Below are positions 1-9,409 of a DNA stretch of 41,825 bases, one piece after another (within the stretch, counting starts at the first letter, position 1; each line of letters begins with the position of its first letter). The position numbers and the translations under genes are program-made. The notes under the pieces are model-generated. The model saw nothing but the letters and a program-made list of their open reading frames with translations, was not told the origin of the DNA and searched no databases. This DNA comes from an uncultured Chryseobacterium sp. (lineage in GTDB: Bacteria; Bacteroidota; Bacteroidia; Flavobacteriales; Weeksellaceae). The stretch lies in NCBI RefSeq assembly GCF_913776365.1, contig NZ_CAJYMO010000283.1, forward strand, positions 1 through 41,825, written 5' to 3'.

Positions 1-21
1 GTTATAAATATTTTTTTATTC

Positions 22-71
22 GAAATTTTGAGGTTGTGAAAATATAAAAATAAATCCAAACCTCAAATTTC
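22..71 (-). terminator. Possible rpoC downstream hairpin
   Basis: An imperfect inverted repeat lies just past the rpoC stop: GAAATTTTGAGGTT (22-35) against AACCTCAAATTTC (59-71), with one bulged T and a loop of about 22 nt. It is the only stem in the 84 nt after rpoC, so it could end the rpoBC transcript. It is weak as an intrinsic terminator because the stem is AT-rich and the minus-strand sequence after it is A-rich rather than T-rich. Confidence 0.3.
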
Positions 72-84
72 CGAATCATTAATT

Positions 85-3000
85 TTAGTTAAGATCTTCG
101 AATTCTTTTTTAGAACCTACGATCACACTCTGGTATTCCTTAAGACCTGTACCTGCAGGGATTCTGTGCCCCACGATTACATTTTCCTTAAGACCGTTCA
201 GATCATCTACTTTCCCTGCTACAGCAGCTTCATTCAGTACTTTAGTCGTTTCCTGGAATGATGCCGCAGACATGAAGGACTTGGTCTGAAGTGCCGCTCT
301 GGTAATTCCCTGCAGCACTGGTGTGGCGGTTGCAGGCAGTGCTTCTCTTACTTCTACCAATGCCTGGTCTTCACGTTTCAGCTTGGAGTTTTCGTCCCTC
401 AGTTCTCTTGCCGTGATCATCTGTCCCGGTTTGAAGACTTTGGAATCTCCTGCCTCAACCACTACCTTCAGTCCGAATACCCTGTTGTTTTCTTCAAGGA
501 AGTCATACTTATGCTCAAGGGCTCCTTCAAGGAACTGGGTATCCCCACCGTCAACAATAGATACTTTCGTCATCATCTGTCTTACAATGATTTCAAAGTG
601 CTTATCATCAATTTTTACCCCCTGAAGACGGTATACTTCCTGAATTTCATTTACCAGATATTCCTGAACCGCCGTTGGGCCTTTGATTCTTAAGATATCG
701 TCCGGAGTGATGGACCCGTCGGAAAGAGGCGAACCTGCTCTCACGAAGTCATTCTCCTGTACTAAGATCTGATTGGATAATTTAACTAAATAAATTTTTC
801 TTTCACCGGTCTTAGCCTCAACGATAAGTTCCCGGTTACCTCTTTTGATTTTTCCGTAAGAAACCACCCCGTCAATTTCGGTAACCACCGCTGGGTTGGA
901 TGGGTTTCTCGCTTCGAATAATTCGGTAACTCTCGGAAGACCTCCGGTGATATCCCCTGCTTTGGCAGATTTTCTAGGGATCTTGATCAAGACTTTACCG
1001 GCCTTGATTTTTTCACCATCATTTACCATCAAGTGGGCTCCTACCGGTAAGTTGTATGCTTTCTGCTCAACCCCTTTGGAATCTACCACTTTCAGGGTAG
1101 GTACGGCTTTCTTGTTTCTGGATTCAGAGATTACTTTCTCTTCGAATCCGGTCTGTTCATCGATTTCCAGCTGGAAGGAAATACCCTGGATGATGTCCTC
1201 GTATTCTACCTTACCGGAAGTTTCGGCAATGATAACCGCGTTATACGGATCCCATCTGCAGATTACGTCTCCTTTCTTCACCTTATCACCCGGTTTTACG
1301 GATAGTATGGAACCATAAGGAACGTTGGCAACCATTAACGGAGTCCTGGACTCGTTGTCGGCAACCAATCTGAATTCCGTTGAACGGGAAACCACAACCT
1401 CAGCCGTGTTGCCGTTTTCATCTTCGGAAGTAATGGTTCTTACTTCGTCCATTTCCACGATACCGTCTCTTCTGGCTACAATGGACGGGTTTTCGGAAAC
1501 GTTTCCTGCAGTACCCCCCTGGTGGAAGGTTCTCAGCGTAAGCTGGGTTCCCGGTTCCCCGATGGACTGTGCTGCAATAACCCCCACGGCTTCACCCATG
1601 TGGATGGTTTTACCGGTGGCCAGGTTTCTACCGTAGCATTTAGCACAGATCCCTTTTTTCGCCTCACAGGTTAACGGTGAACGTACTTCAACCGCTTCCA
1701 GTCCTGCTTCTTCAATTCTTCTGGCTAATGCTTCGTTGATTACTTCGTCTGCATTGATGATCAGCTCATCGCTTTCAGGATCGTAAATATTATGTAATGA
1801 TACCCTACCTAAGATTCTTTCGGAGATTCTTTCAACGATCTCGTCATTCTTCTTAAGCGCAGTAACTTCTGTACCTCTTAGTGTTCCACAGTCATCCTCG
1901 GTAACGATAACGTCCTGTGCAACGTCTACCAGTCTTCTCGTTAAGTAACCGGCATCGGCCGTCTTAAGAGCGGTATCCGCAAGACCTTTACGGGCACCGT
2001 GGGTAGAGATAAAGTATTCAAGGATGGAAAGACCTTCCTTAAAGTTGGCAAGGATCGGGTTTTCGATGATCTCCGCACCGGTAGAACCGGCTTTCTGCGG
2101 CTTGGCCATCAATCCCCTCATCCCTGATAACTGACGGATCTGCTCCTTGGAACCCCTTGCACCGGAATCCAGCATCATGTATACGGAGTTGAAACCACCC
2201 TGGTCGGTTTTCATCCTGCTCATGATCATTTCCGTAAGTCCGGCGTTGGTGTTGGTCCATACGTCGATTACCTGGTTGTAACGTTCCGTATCGGTGATAA
2301 GACCCATGTTATAGTTGGCTCTGATCTCGTCTACGGTTTCAATAGACTGGGCAATCATTTTCTTTTTCTCTACAGGAACTACGATATCTCCTAATGAGAA
2401 AGAAAGACCTCCTTTGAATGCATTGGAATATCCCAAATCCTTCATCGCATCCAGGAACTTCACGGTAGTCGGGAAATCCGTATCCGCGAGAATTTTACCG
2501 ATAACGTTTCTCAGTGATTTCTTGGTAAGAAGTTCATTGATGTACCCTGACTGTTTCGGTACAATCTGGTTAAACAGGATTCTACCTACTGAAGTTTCGA
2601 TGAGCCTGGTTACGATTTCTCCGTTTTCTTTAACCGGAAGTCTGCATCTTACTTTAGCATTTAAGGATACCCTTCCTTCCGCATAAGCGATTTCCGCTTC
2701 TTCAGGAGAATAGAAGGCAAGGCCTTCCCCTTTCACTTTCATTTCATCCGTAGAGCTCAGTTCTTTGGTCATGAAATACAGACCCAGAACCATGTCCTGA
2801 GAAGGTACCGTGATCGGAGAACCGTTTGCCGGGTTCAGAATGTTCTGGGAGCCCAACATCAGCAACTGCGCTTCAAGGATTGCTTCAGGACCCAGCGGTA
2901 AGTGTACCGCCATCTGGTCACCATCGAAATCCGCGTTGAAGGCCGTTGTTACCAACGGGTGAAGCTGGATCGCTTTCCCTTCGATCATTTTAGGCTGGAA

Positions 3001-4350
3001 TGCCTGGATCCCCAGTCTGTGAAGCGTAGGTGCCCTGTTCAGAAGAACCGGGTGGCCTTTCATCACGTTTTCAAGGATATCGTATACCACAGGTTCTTTC
3101 CTGTCGATAATTCTTTTGGCTGATTTTACGGTTTTTACAATTCCTCTTTCAATCAGTTTTCTGATGATGAACGGCTTGTACAATTCCGCTGCCATATCTT
3201 TAGGGATACCGCACTCGTGAAGCTGTAAGTTAGGACCTACAACAATTACCGAACGCGCAGAGTAATCTACCCTTTTTCCTAACAGGTTCTGACGGAAACG
3301 ACCCTGCTTCCCTTTCAATGAATCAGACAGGGATTTCAATGGTCTGTTGGATTCAGATTTTACTGCAGACGATTTTCTGGTGTTATCGAATAACGAATCT
3401 ACCGATTCCTGAAGCATACGCTTCTCGTTTCTCAGGATCACTTCCGGAGCTTTAATCTCCAATAGTCTTTTCAGACGGTTGTTTCTGATGATCACCCTTC
3501 TGTAAAGGTCATTAAGATCGGAAGTTGCGAAACGTCCACCATCCAACGGAACCAATGGTCTCAATTCCGGCGGGATAACGGGAAGTACACGCATAATCAT
3601 CCACTCAGGCTTATTGATCATTCTTGTGTTGGCACCTCTCAATGCTTCTACAACGTTCAGTCTCTTAAGCGCTTCTGTTCTTCTCTGTTTAGAACCTTCG
3701 TTGTGGGCTTTGTGTCTCAGATCGAAAGACAAGGCATCAAGATCGATTCTTTTCAATAATTCCTCAACCGCTTCAGCCCCCATTTTGGCGATGAATTTAT
3801 TCGGATCGGAATCATCAAGATACTGGTTCTCTACCGGAAGGGTTTCCATAATGTCCAGGTATTCCTCTTCTGTAAGGAACTCCATGTTTTCAAAATCGGA
3901 ACCGTCCAGTTTTTTGGCGATACCCTGCTGTACCACTACGTATCTTTCGTAGTAAATAATCATATCCAGTTTCTTGGAAGGGATTCCCAGCAGGTAACCG
4001 ATTTTATTCGGTAAAGAACGGAAATACCAGATGTGTGCGATAGGGACAACCAGGTTGATATGCCCGATTCTCTCTCTTCTTACCTTTTTCTCGGTAACCT
4101 CTACACCACAACGGTCACAAACGATCCCTTTATACCGGATTCTCTTGTACTTTCCGCAGGCACATTCGTAATCTTTTACAGGACCGAAGATTTTTTCACA
4201 GAACAAACCGTCTCTTTCAGGCTTATGCGTTCTGTAGTTGATGGTTTCCGGCTTCAATACCTCTCCTCTCGATTCCTGAAGAATGGATTCCGGTGAAGCT
4301 AAACCGATCGTTATTTTATTAAATCTACTTGATTTATTTTTATTTGACAT
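85..4350 (-). CDS. rpoC: DNA-directed RNA polymerase subunit beta'
   Basis: This is the largest subunit of the core RNA polymerase and forms the active site with RpoB. The 1421-aa reading frame is complete, a normal length for Bacteroidota. The N-terminal zinc ribbon is visible around residues 60-80 ([20 protein letters not shown]), the catalytic Mg-binding loop [12 protein letters not shown] near residue 470, and the second zinc site ([13 protein letters not shown]) in the C-terminal half. The bridge-helix and trigger-loop regions follow with the conserved [16 protein letters not shown]. The start [21 protein letters not shown] matches the expected beta' N terminus. It lies 84 nt downstream of rpoB on the same strand and is presumably cotranscribed from the rpoB promoter. 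Nothing in it looks broken, in contrast to rpoB. Confidence 0.99.
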   Translation of the reverse strand: MSNKNKSSRFNKITIGLASPESILQESRGEVLKPETINYRTHKPERDGLFCEKIFGPVKDYECACGKYKRIRYKGIVCDRCGVEVTEKKVRRERIGHINLVVPIAHIWYFRSLPNKIGYLLGIPSKKLDMIIYYERYVVVQQGIAKKLDGSDFENMEFLTEEEYLDIMETLPVENQYLDDSDPNKFIAKMGAEAVEELLKRIDLDALSFDLRHKAHNEGSKQRRTEALKRLNVVEALRGANTRMINKPEWMIMRVLPVIPPELRPLVPLDGGRFATSDLNDLYRRVIIRNNRLKRLLEIKAPEVILRNEKRMLQESVDSLFDNTRKSSAVKSESNRPLKSLSDSLKGKQGRFRQNLLGKRVDYSARSVIVVGPNLQLHECGIPKDMAAELYKPFIIRKLIERGIVKTVKSAKRIIDRKEPVVYDILENVMKGHPVLLNRAPTLHRLGIQAFQPKMIEGKAIQLHPLVTTAFNADFDGDQMAVHLPLGPEAILEAQLLMLGSQNILNPANGSPITVPSQDMVLGLYFMTKELSSTDEMKVKGEGLAFYSPEEAEIAYAEGRVSLNAKVRCRLPVKENGEIVTRLIETSVGRILFNQIVPKQSGYINELLTKKSLRNVIGKILADTDFPTTVKFLDAMKDLGYSNAFKGGLSFSLGDIVVPVEKKKMIAQSIETVDEIRANYNMGLITDTERYNQVIDVWTNTNAGLTEMIMSRMKTDQGGFNSVYMMLDSGARGSKEQIRQLSGMRGLMAKPQKAGSTGAEIIENPILANFKEGLSILEYFISTHGARKGLADTALKTADAGYLTRRLVDVAQDVIVTEDDCGTLRGTEVTALKKNDEIVERISERILGRVSLHNIYDPESDELIINADEVINEALARRIEEAGLEAVEVRSPLTCEAKKGICAKCYGRNLATGKTIHMGEAVGVIAAQSIGEPGTQLTLRTFHQGGTAGNVSENPSIVARRDGIVEMDEVRTITSEDENGNTAEVVVSRSTEFRLVADNESRTPLMVANVPYGSILSVKPGDKVKKGDVICRWDPYNAVIIAETSGKVEYEDIIQGISFQLEIDEQTGFEEKVISESRNKKAVPTLKVVDSKGVEQKAYNLPVGAHLMVNDGEKIKAGKVLIKIPRKSAKAGDITGGLPRVTELFEARNPSNPAVVTEIDGVVSYGKIKRGNRELIVEAKTGERKIYLVKLSNQILVQENDFVRAGSPLSDGSITPDDILRIKGPTAVQEYLVNEIQEVYRLQGVKIDDKHFEIIVRQMMTKVSIVDGGDTQFLEGALEHKYDFLEENNRVFGLKVVVEAGDSKVFKPGQMITARELRDENSKLKREDQALVEVREALPATATPVLQGITRAALQTKSFMSAASFQETTKVLNEAAVAGKVDDLNGLKENVIVGHRIPAGTGLKEYQSVIVGSKKEFEDLN

Positions 4351-4353
4351 TTG

Positions 4354-4411
4354 TTAGATTTTAAATTTTAGATTTTAGATTTTAGATTAATTTCCGGGTG
4401 TTGCCACCCGG
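4354..4411 (-). promoter_or_regulatory. rpoB-rpoC intergenic hairpin and TTTTAGATT tandem repeat
   Basis: The 84-nt gap between rpoB and rpoC holds a perfect 7-bp GC-rich stem, CCGGGTG (4394-4400) and CACCCGG (4405-4411), around a TTGC loop. Beside it is an AT-rich tandem array with a period of about 9 nt (units like TTTTAGATT, 4354-4388). There is no T-run directly after the stem on the minus strand, so it does not look like a full intrinsic terminator. A role as RNA processing or stability element or weak attenuator between the two genes is inference. Similar short TTTTAGATT arrays are common between genes in this bacterial group. Confidence 0.45.
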
Positions 4412-4434
4412 TATTGATAATTTAAAATTTAAAA

Positions 4435-7400
4435 TTATTCCTCTAGTCTTACGTCTAATCCAAGACCTTGCAGCTCATGCAGCAATACATTGAATGATTC
4501 CGGAATTCCTGGTTCAGGCATCGATTCTCCTTTTGCAATCGCTTCATACGTTTTTGCTCTACCGATAACGTCATCCGACTTCACGGTAAGAATCTCTCTC
4601 AGGATGTTGGATGCTCCGAATGCTTCAAGAGCCCAAACCTCCATTTCCCCGAATCTCTGGCCTCCGAACTGTGCTTTACCACCTAACGGCTGCTGTGTAA
4701 TCAGTGAGTAAGGACCGATGGAACGTGCGTGCATCTTGTCATCTACCATGTGTCCCAGTTTCAGCATATAGATAATTCCCACGGTTGCTGCCTGGGTAAA
4801 CCTTTCTCCGGTACCACCGTCATACAGGTGGGTATGTCCGAATTTAGGAAGACCTGCCTTATCGGTATATTCCGTAATCTGATCAAGGGTGGCCCCGTCG
4901 AAGATCGGTGTAGCGAACTTCAGTCCCAGCTTCTGACCTGCCCATCCGAGAACGGTTTCGTAAATCTGACCGATGTTCATACGGGAAGGTACCCCAAGCG
5001 GGTTCAACACGATGTCTACCGGTGTTCCGTCTTCCAGGAACGGCATATCTTCTTCACGAACTATTCTTGAAACGATCCCTTTGTTACCGTGACGTCCCGC
5101 CATCTTATCCCCAACATTCAGTTTACGTTTCTTCGCAATGTAAACTTTAGCCAGCTTCATGATTCCTGCCGGAAGCTCATCCCCGATGGAAATTGCAAAT
5201 TTCTCACGGTTTTTCACTCCCTGGATATCATTGTACTTGATCTTGTAGTTGTGGATCAGCTGTTTGATCAGTTCATTTTTGTCATTATCAACCGTCCAGT
5301 CCGAACCGCTCACGTTTACATAGTCTTCTACTGAAGTCAGTAACTTATGCGTGAACTTCACTCCTTTACCGATAATTTCTTCGTCAAGGTCGTTTTTCAC
5401 GCCTTGTGAAGTTTTACCGCTTACCAGGGTATTCAGCTTTTCAATTAATGTATTTCTCAGGTCGTCAAACTTCGCTTTGTACGTATTTTCAATCTCTTCA
5501 AGCTTCAGTTTTTCTTCCGTTCTTTTCTTTTTATCCTTGATGTTTCTGGAGAAGAGCTTTTTATTGATCACCACCCCTCTTAAAGAAGAGTCGGCTTTCA
5601 GGGAAGCATCCTTCACATCACCGGCTTTGTCACCGAAGATCGCTCTCAGTAGCTTTTCTTCCGGAGTCGGGTCAGATTCCCCTTTCGGAGTGATCTTACC
5701 GATCATGATATCACCAGGCTTCACTTCAGCCCCGATTCTGATCATCCCGTTTTCATCAAGGTCTTTGGTTGCTTCTTCAGAAACGTTCGGAATATCGGCT
5801 GTCAGTTCTTCCATACCTAATTTGGTATCACGAACCTCAAGGGAATATTCGTCTACGTGAATGGAAGTAAACCAGTCTTCACGGACTACCTTTTCGTTGA
5901 TTACGATCGCATCCTCAAAGTTATACCCTTTCCAAGGCATGAACGCAACCACCAGGTTTCTACCCAATGCCAGTTCTCCTTTTTCAGTAGCATATCCGTC
6001 GCAAAGCACCTGTCCTTTTTCTACCACATCTCCCACTCTTACGTTCGGTCTCAGGGTAATGGTTGTGCTCTGGTTGGTTTTTCTGAACTTGGTCAGGTTA
6101 TAGGTTTTTGTAGCAGACTCGAACTGTACCAGATCTTCGTCTTCACTTCTTTCGTATTTGATCACAATCCTGTCGGCATCCACATACTGTACGGTACCGG
6201 TACCTTCAGCATTGATGAGGATCCTTGAATCCCTTGCCACCTGCTGTTCAAGCCCTGTACCTACGATCGGAGCCTGCGGCTTCAACAAAGGAACGGCCTG
6301 ACGCATCATGTTGGATCCCATCAGGGCCCGGTTCGCATCATCATGTTCCAGGAACGGAATCAATGAAGCGGAAATACCGGAAATCTGGTTCGGTGCCACA
6401 TCGATAAGGTCTACCTGGCTTGGTTCCACTACCGGATAGTCACCATCCAGTCTTGCAATGATCCTGTCGGTTTCGAACTCACCGCTGTCGCTCAGCTCAA
6501 CGTTGGCCTGTGCAATTACTTTGGATTCTTCATCCTCTGCATTCAGGTAGATAGGATCTGAATTAAGATCGATCTTGCTGTCTTCTACTTTTCTGTACGG
6601 CGTTTCAATGAAACCTAACCTGTTGATTTTCGCATAGATCCCTAAAGAGGAGATCAGACCGATGTTCGGTCCTTCCGGCGTTTCAATCGGACAGATTCTT
6701 CCGTAGTGGGTATGGTGAACGTCACGTACCTCGAAACCTGCTCTCTCCCTTGATAAACCGCCTGGCCCTAATGCGGAAAGTCTACGCTTGTGCGTAATTT
6801 CCGACAGCGGGTTCGTCTGGTCCATGAACTGGGAAAGCTGGTTGGTTCCGAAGAATGAGTTGATTACAGAAGTTAATGTTTTTGCATTCACAAGATCCAG
6901 CGGGGTAAAGATTTCGTTATCCCTAACGTTCATCCTTTCCTTGATGGTTCTGGCAATTCTTGAAAGACCTACCCCGAACTGTCCTGCCAGCTGCTCGCCT
7001 ACGGTTTTGATTCTCCTGTTGGACAAGTGGTCAATATCATCCACATCGGTTTTTGAATTTACCAGCTCGATCAGGTGTCTTACGATGGCAATGATGTCTT
7101 CTTTGGTAAGAACCTCAGTCGTTGTAGGGATGTTCAGACTTAATTTCTTATTCAGCCTGTAACGTCCTACTTCCCCTAATGAATATCTTTGTTCGGAGAA
7201 GAATAATTTCTCAATAATTCCTCTTGCCGTTTCCTCATCAGGCGGATCTGCATTTCTTAACTGACGGTAGATGTATTCCACCGCTTCTTTTTCAGAGTTG
7301 GTTGGATCTTTTTGTAATGTATTCTGAATAATGGAGAATTCATTGCTGTTTTCCTTATGGATCAGGATTGATTTCACACCGGCATCAAGAATAAGATCAA

Positions 7401-7710
7401 GATGTTCTTTTTCAAGAATGGTTTCCCTGTCCAGGATGATTTCGTTTCTTTCGATAGAAACCACCTCTCCTGTATCTTCATCCACGAAATCCTCGAACCA
7501 GGTGTTCAGCACCCTTGCAGCCAATGTCCTTCCTTCTACTTTTTTAAGGGCGGCTTTGGAAACTTTCACTTCCTCAGCAAGGTCGAAGATCTGAAGGATA
7601 TCCTTATCGGATTCATAACCGATGGCTCTTAATAAAGTGGTTAACGGTAATTTTTTCTTACGGTCGATATACGCGTACATCACGCTGTTGATATCGGTGG
7701 TAAATTCCAT
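4435..7710 (-). CDS. rpoB: RNA polymerase subunit beta, C-terminal 1091 residues (split by in-frame TGA)
   Basis: This frame carries all of RpoB beyond the codon matching E. coli position 183. It is the same frame as the upstream 181-codon piece, so restoring one codon gives a normal beta subunit of about 1273 aa. Visible signatures include the rifampicin region ([20 protein letters not shown], then [20 protein letters not shown]), with the residues at E. coli positions 516, 526 and 531 in the sensitive form. It also has the [12 protein letters not shown] active-site segment and the C-terminal clamp ([19 protein letters not shown]). The first codon is ATG directly after TGA (TGA-ATG, 7713-7708), so reinitiation is possible, but that Met is an internal residue in relatives. 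RpoB is essential, so either the two pieces assemble, the TGA is read through, or the base is a sequence error. Confidence 0.95.
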   Translation of the reverse strand: MEFTTDINSVMYAYIDRKKKLPLTTLLRAIGYESDKDILQIFDLAEEVKVSKAALKKVEGRTLAARVLNTWFEDFVDEDTGEVVSIERNEIILDRETILEKEHLDLILDAGVKSILIHKENSNEFSIIQNTLQKDPTNSEKEAVEYIYRQLRNADPPDEETARGIIEKLFFSEQRYSLGEVGRYRLNKKLSLNIPTTTEVLTKEDIIAIVRHLIELVNSKTDVDDIDHLSNRRIKTVGEQLAGQFGVGLSRIARTIKERMNVRDNEIFTPLDLVNAKTLTSVINSFFGTNQLSQFMDQTNPLSEITHKRRLSALGPGGLSRERAGFEVRDVHHTHYGRICPIETPEGPNIGLISSLGIYAKINRLGFIETPYRKVEDSKIDLNSDPIYLNAEDEESKVIAQANVELSDSGEFETDRIIARLDGDYPVVEPSQVDLIDVAPNQISGISASLIPFLEHDDANRALMGSNMMRQAVPLLKPQAPIVGTGLEQQVARDSRILINAEGTGTVQYVDADRIVIKYERSEDEDLVQFESATKTYNLTKFRKTNQSTTITLRPNVRVGDVVEKGQVLCDGYATEKGELALGRNLVVAFMPWKGYNFEDAIVINEKVVREDWFTSIHVDEYSLEVRDTKLGMEELTADIPNVSEEATKDLDENGMIRIGAEVKPGDIMIGKITPKGESDPTPEEKLLRAIFGDKAGDVKDASLKADSSLRGVVINKKLFSRNIKDKKKRTEEKLKLEEIENTYKAKFDDLRNTLIEKLNTLVSGKTSQGVKNDLDEEIIGKGVKFTHKLLTSVEDYVNVSGSDWTVDNDKNELIKQLIHNYKIKYNDIQGVKNREKFAISIGDELPAGIMKLAKVYIAKKRKLNVGDKMAGRHGNKGIVSRIVREEDMPFLEDGTPVDIVLNPLGVPSRMNIGQIYETVLGWAGQKLGLKFATPIFDGATLDQITEYTDKAGLPKFGHTHLYDGGTGERFTQAATVGIIYMLKLGHMVDDKMHARSIGPYSLITQQPLGGKAQFGGQRFGEMEVWALEAFGASNILREILTVKSDDVIGRAKTYEAIAKGESMPEPGIPESFNVLLHELQGLGLDVRLEE

Positions 7711-7713
7711 TCA
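7711..7713 (-). other. In-frame TGA at the conserved RpoB Trp codon
   Basis: The minus strand reads TTT AAA GGA TCT TGA ATG GAA TTT, that is F-K-G-S-stop-M-E-F. RpoB proteins here carry G-S-W-(hydrophobic)-(E/D)-F; E. coli beta has GSWLDF with W183. TGG to TGA is a single G-to-A change, and the frame is uninterrupted on both sides. TGA is used as a true stop elsewhere in the window: the VirB4-like gene ends with TGA in an ATGA overlap (26758-26761). A genome-wide TGA=Trp code is therefore not the explanation. Confidence 0.97.
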
Positions 7714-8256
7714 AGATCCTTTAAAAGGAATGATTCTTGAATAATATAGCTTGGTTCCGTTGGCGTGGTAAGTCTGCCCGAAGAATACACCAGGTGAACG
7801 GTGCAGCTGCGTAACGATTACCCTTTCAGCACCATTGATGATGAAAGATCCGCTAGGCGTCATATAAGGAACCGGGCCTAAATATACATCCTGAACGACC
7901 GTCTGGAAGTCTTCATGCTCAGGATCAGTACAGTACAGTTTAAGTCTTGCTTTAAGAGGCACGGAATACGTCAATCCTCTTTCCACACACTCATCGATAG
8001 AGTAACGCGGAGAATCTACCAGATAATCCAGGAATTCCAGCACAAACTGGTTTCTTGAATCCGTAATCGGGAAGTTTTCCTGAAAAGTCTTGTAAAGACC
8101 TTCATCGGTTCTGTCTTCAGGAAGCGTATCCAGCTGGAAAAACTCTTTGAAAGACTCAATCTGGATATCCAGGAAGTCAGGAGTAATGATTTTTCCTTTT
8201 GCTGACGAGAAATTGATCCTCGGCGTCCCCTTAGTTGTTGCTGTTGTTTTACTCAT
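7711..8256 (-). CDS. rpoB: RNA polymerase subunit beta, N-terminal 181 residues (ends at premature TGA)
   Basis: This is the N-terminal part of RpoB, beginning [20 protein letters not shown] at 8256 and ending ...[11 protein letters not shown] before a TGA at 7713-7711. I chose the ATG at 8256, not the upstream in-frame ATG at 8322, because flavobacterial RpoB begins near this MSK-type start and the 22 upstream residues are hydrophobic and unlike RpoB. Family motifs are intact: [16 protein letters not shown], the [17 protein letters not shown] region, and [24 protein letters not shown]. The peptide covers the protrusion base and stops at the start of lobe (beta2). On its own it cannot be a functional polymerase subunit. 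It follows a ~310-nt leader from its own promoter. Confidence 0.93.
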   Translation of the reverse strand: MSKTTATTKGTPRINFSSAKGKIITPDFLDIQIESFKEFFQLDTLPEDRTDEGLYKTFQENFPITDSRNQFVLEFLDYLVDSPRYSIDECVERGLTYSVPLKARLKLYCTDPEHEDFQTVVQDVYLGPVPYMTPSGSFIINGAERVIVTQLHRSPGVFFGQTYHANGTKLYYSRIIPFKGS

Positions 8257-8565
8257 AAAACTTGTAAGAAGGGTTAAAAAATATTTTGATTCATTAAAAA
8301 ATATCAGAAAGATCAGGAACAAAGTATTCTGAAAAAGGAAAAAGTGTTTTGGCGCTCACGAAAGACCTGTTTCTTTTAACTTTATGCTTAGTTCTTTCTA
8401 ACTGCAACACTGGTATATCTTTTCACAGCGTAATGCAAAATATTTTTATCACTTTTGAAACGGTAACCGTCATGTATTTATAAAACACGAAAGCCCTTTC
8501 ACAATCATGAAAGAGGTGATATTCAGTATTTTATAGATATATGTACAATTATTCGCGCCAAAAGA
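8257..8565 (-). promoter_or_regulatory. Long rpoB 5' leader
   Basis: About 310 nt lie between the predicted rpoB transcription start (near 8565) and the ATG at 8256, with no open frame worth calling. A short inverted repeat (CTTTCA, 6-nt loop, TGAAAG) lies near 8490-8512. A leader this long before an RNA polymerase gene could host feedback control, but no known riboswitch or ribosomal-protein binding fold is recognisable by eye. Confidence 0.4.
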
Positions 8566-8570
8566 GACAG

Positions 8571-8602
8571 CAAAGATAGGAAAATTTTATTTTTCAGGCA
8601 AA
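8571..8602 (-). promoter_or_regulatory. Bacteroidota-type promoter for rpoBC
   Basis: On the minus strand, TTTG at 8602-8599 is followed after exactly 20 nt by TATCTTTG at 8578-8571. This is a full match to the Bacteroidota sigma-ABfr consensus (-33 TTTG, 19-21 nt spacer, -7 TAnnTTTG). Transcription would start near 8565 and run into rpoB. It sits just past the terminator that closes the adhesin operon (8664-8713), so rpoBC here appears to be an independent unit rather than reached from rplJL. Confidence 0.75.
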
Positions 8603-8663
8603 TAATTATATCTTTTTTATCAGGATATCCATATTATATGGTGCTCACTTTCAAATGCAATCA

Positions 8664-8713
8664 TAAAAAAGAAGGCTGGAGATCCGGAATGGGTTAATTC
8701 CTTACTTCAGCCT
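8664..8713 (-). terminator. Terminator after the adhesin operon
   Basis: The minus-strand outer stem is AGGCTG (8713-8708) pairing with CAGCCT (8678-8673). A smaller inner stem, GGAAT/ATTCC, lies in the loop, and TCTTTTTTAT follows (A-run 8664-8670 on the plus strand). It lies about 95 nt past the stop of the 172-aa gene and about 60 nt before the rpoB promoter, so it separates the two transcription units. Confidence 0.7.
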
Positions 8714-8807
8714 CCTCCGCTTGTTTTTACAGAGCATCAGGAGCTGTTCTGTACTTGTCATCATTAATAAACAGGCTTTACCTGCTTATGGCCAGACTAC
8801 TGTATTT

Positions 8808-9326
8808 TTACGGTTTCCAGAACGACCATACCGTGCCGTTGAATACAGCCAACTGATGGGCCGCCGTATCATAGGCCATCATCCCAGCGGAAGGATTGAT
8901 GATGTTCAGATGTGGGCTTGCCATCTTTGGAAGTACCATTGCTTTGTTGGTATCCGTAAGGACCAGAATTCCTGGCGTGGGGTCGGTTGCCGGACTGCTG
9001 CCGATTGCTACCCTTGCCGACGCCAGTTCCGTTTTGGTATCCTGCAGCAGTGTGCTTACGATTCCGGTAAGATCCACACTCATGTCAATCCAGGATCCCG
9101 ATTTGCGGTATTTTACTTTTTTATCGGTAATATCATAGACCAGGGTACCATCTACTGCGCCCGAAACTGAGGATGCCGCCGTTACCCAGGGCAGGATCAT
9201 CCCTCTGTTGCCCGTAGCAAATTCCAGCGATACCGATGAATTGCTGACTGCTGATTTTCCGATGGCCACCTGAGAAAAAGCTATCCCGGAAAGAAAAAGC
9301 AATGCTGTTATGATTATTTTTTTCAT
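8808..9326 (-). CDS. Secreted 172-aa protein, adhesin partner
   Basis: This small exported protein has no known enzymatic role. A signal peptide is clear (MKKIIITALLFLSGIAFSQ, likely cleaved near residue 19). The rest is a Ser/Ala/Thr-rich beta-type sequence with two copies of a motif frequent in flavobacterial surface proteins: GMILP..., then G-x-(L/M)-x-YD-(I/T)-x-x-x-x-(V/L)-x-(V/Y)-x-x-G-x-W (residues ~43-82 and ~134-170, ending FNGTVWSFWKP). The same kind of ending (GMMVYDTTNNCLKVY...) closes the 3635-aa protein, 83 nt upstream on the same strand, so the two are probably cotranscribed and share a tail module. A degraded relative of its middle part survives at 37381-37536. It might be an accessory or anchor subunit for the giant adhesin, but that is a guess from context. 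Confidence 0.85.
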   Translation of the reverse strand: MKKIIITALLFLSGIAFSQVAIGKSAVSNSSVSLEFATGNRGMILPWVTAASSVSGAVDGTLVYDITDKKVKYRKSGSWIDMSVDLTGIVSTLLQDTKTELASARVAIGSSPATDPTPGILVLTDTNKAMVLPKMASPHLNIINPSAGMMAYDTAAHQLAVFNGTVWSFWKP

Positions 9327-9409
9327 TATGTAAATTTTTTATTATTAATTAATTCCGATACACAGGGCATTACTGCCCCATGCATCAGAAATTAAAAAGT
9401 AATCCCCCA

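Noticed and set aside
7711..7713. Alternative genetic code (TGA = Trp) as the reason for the rpoB stop
   Set aside because: Trp is encoded by TGG throughout the window, and TGA is a genuine stop in the VirB4-like gene, where it overlaps the next ATG (26758-26761).
8257..8322. Longer start for RpoB at 8322
   Set aside because: The 22 extra residues are Phe/Leu-rich and unlike any RpoB N terminus, whereas [20 protein letters not shown] at 8256 fits the family.
323..8332. Numerous plus-strand frames across rpoC and rpoB
   Set aside because: They are shadows of the polymerase genes on the complementary strand; none has a recognisable protein signature.
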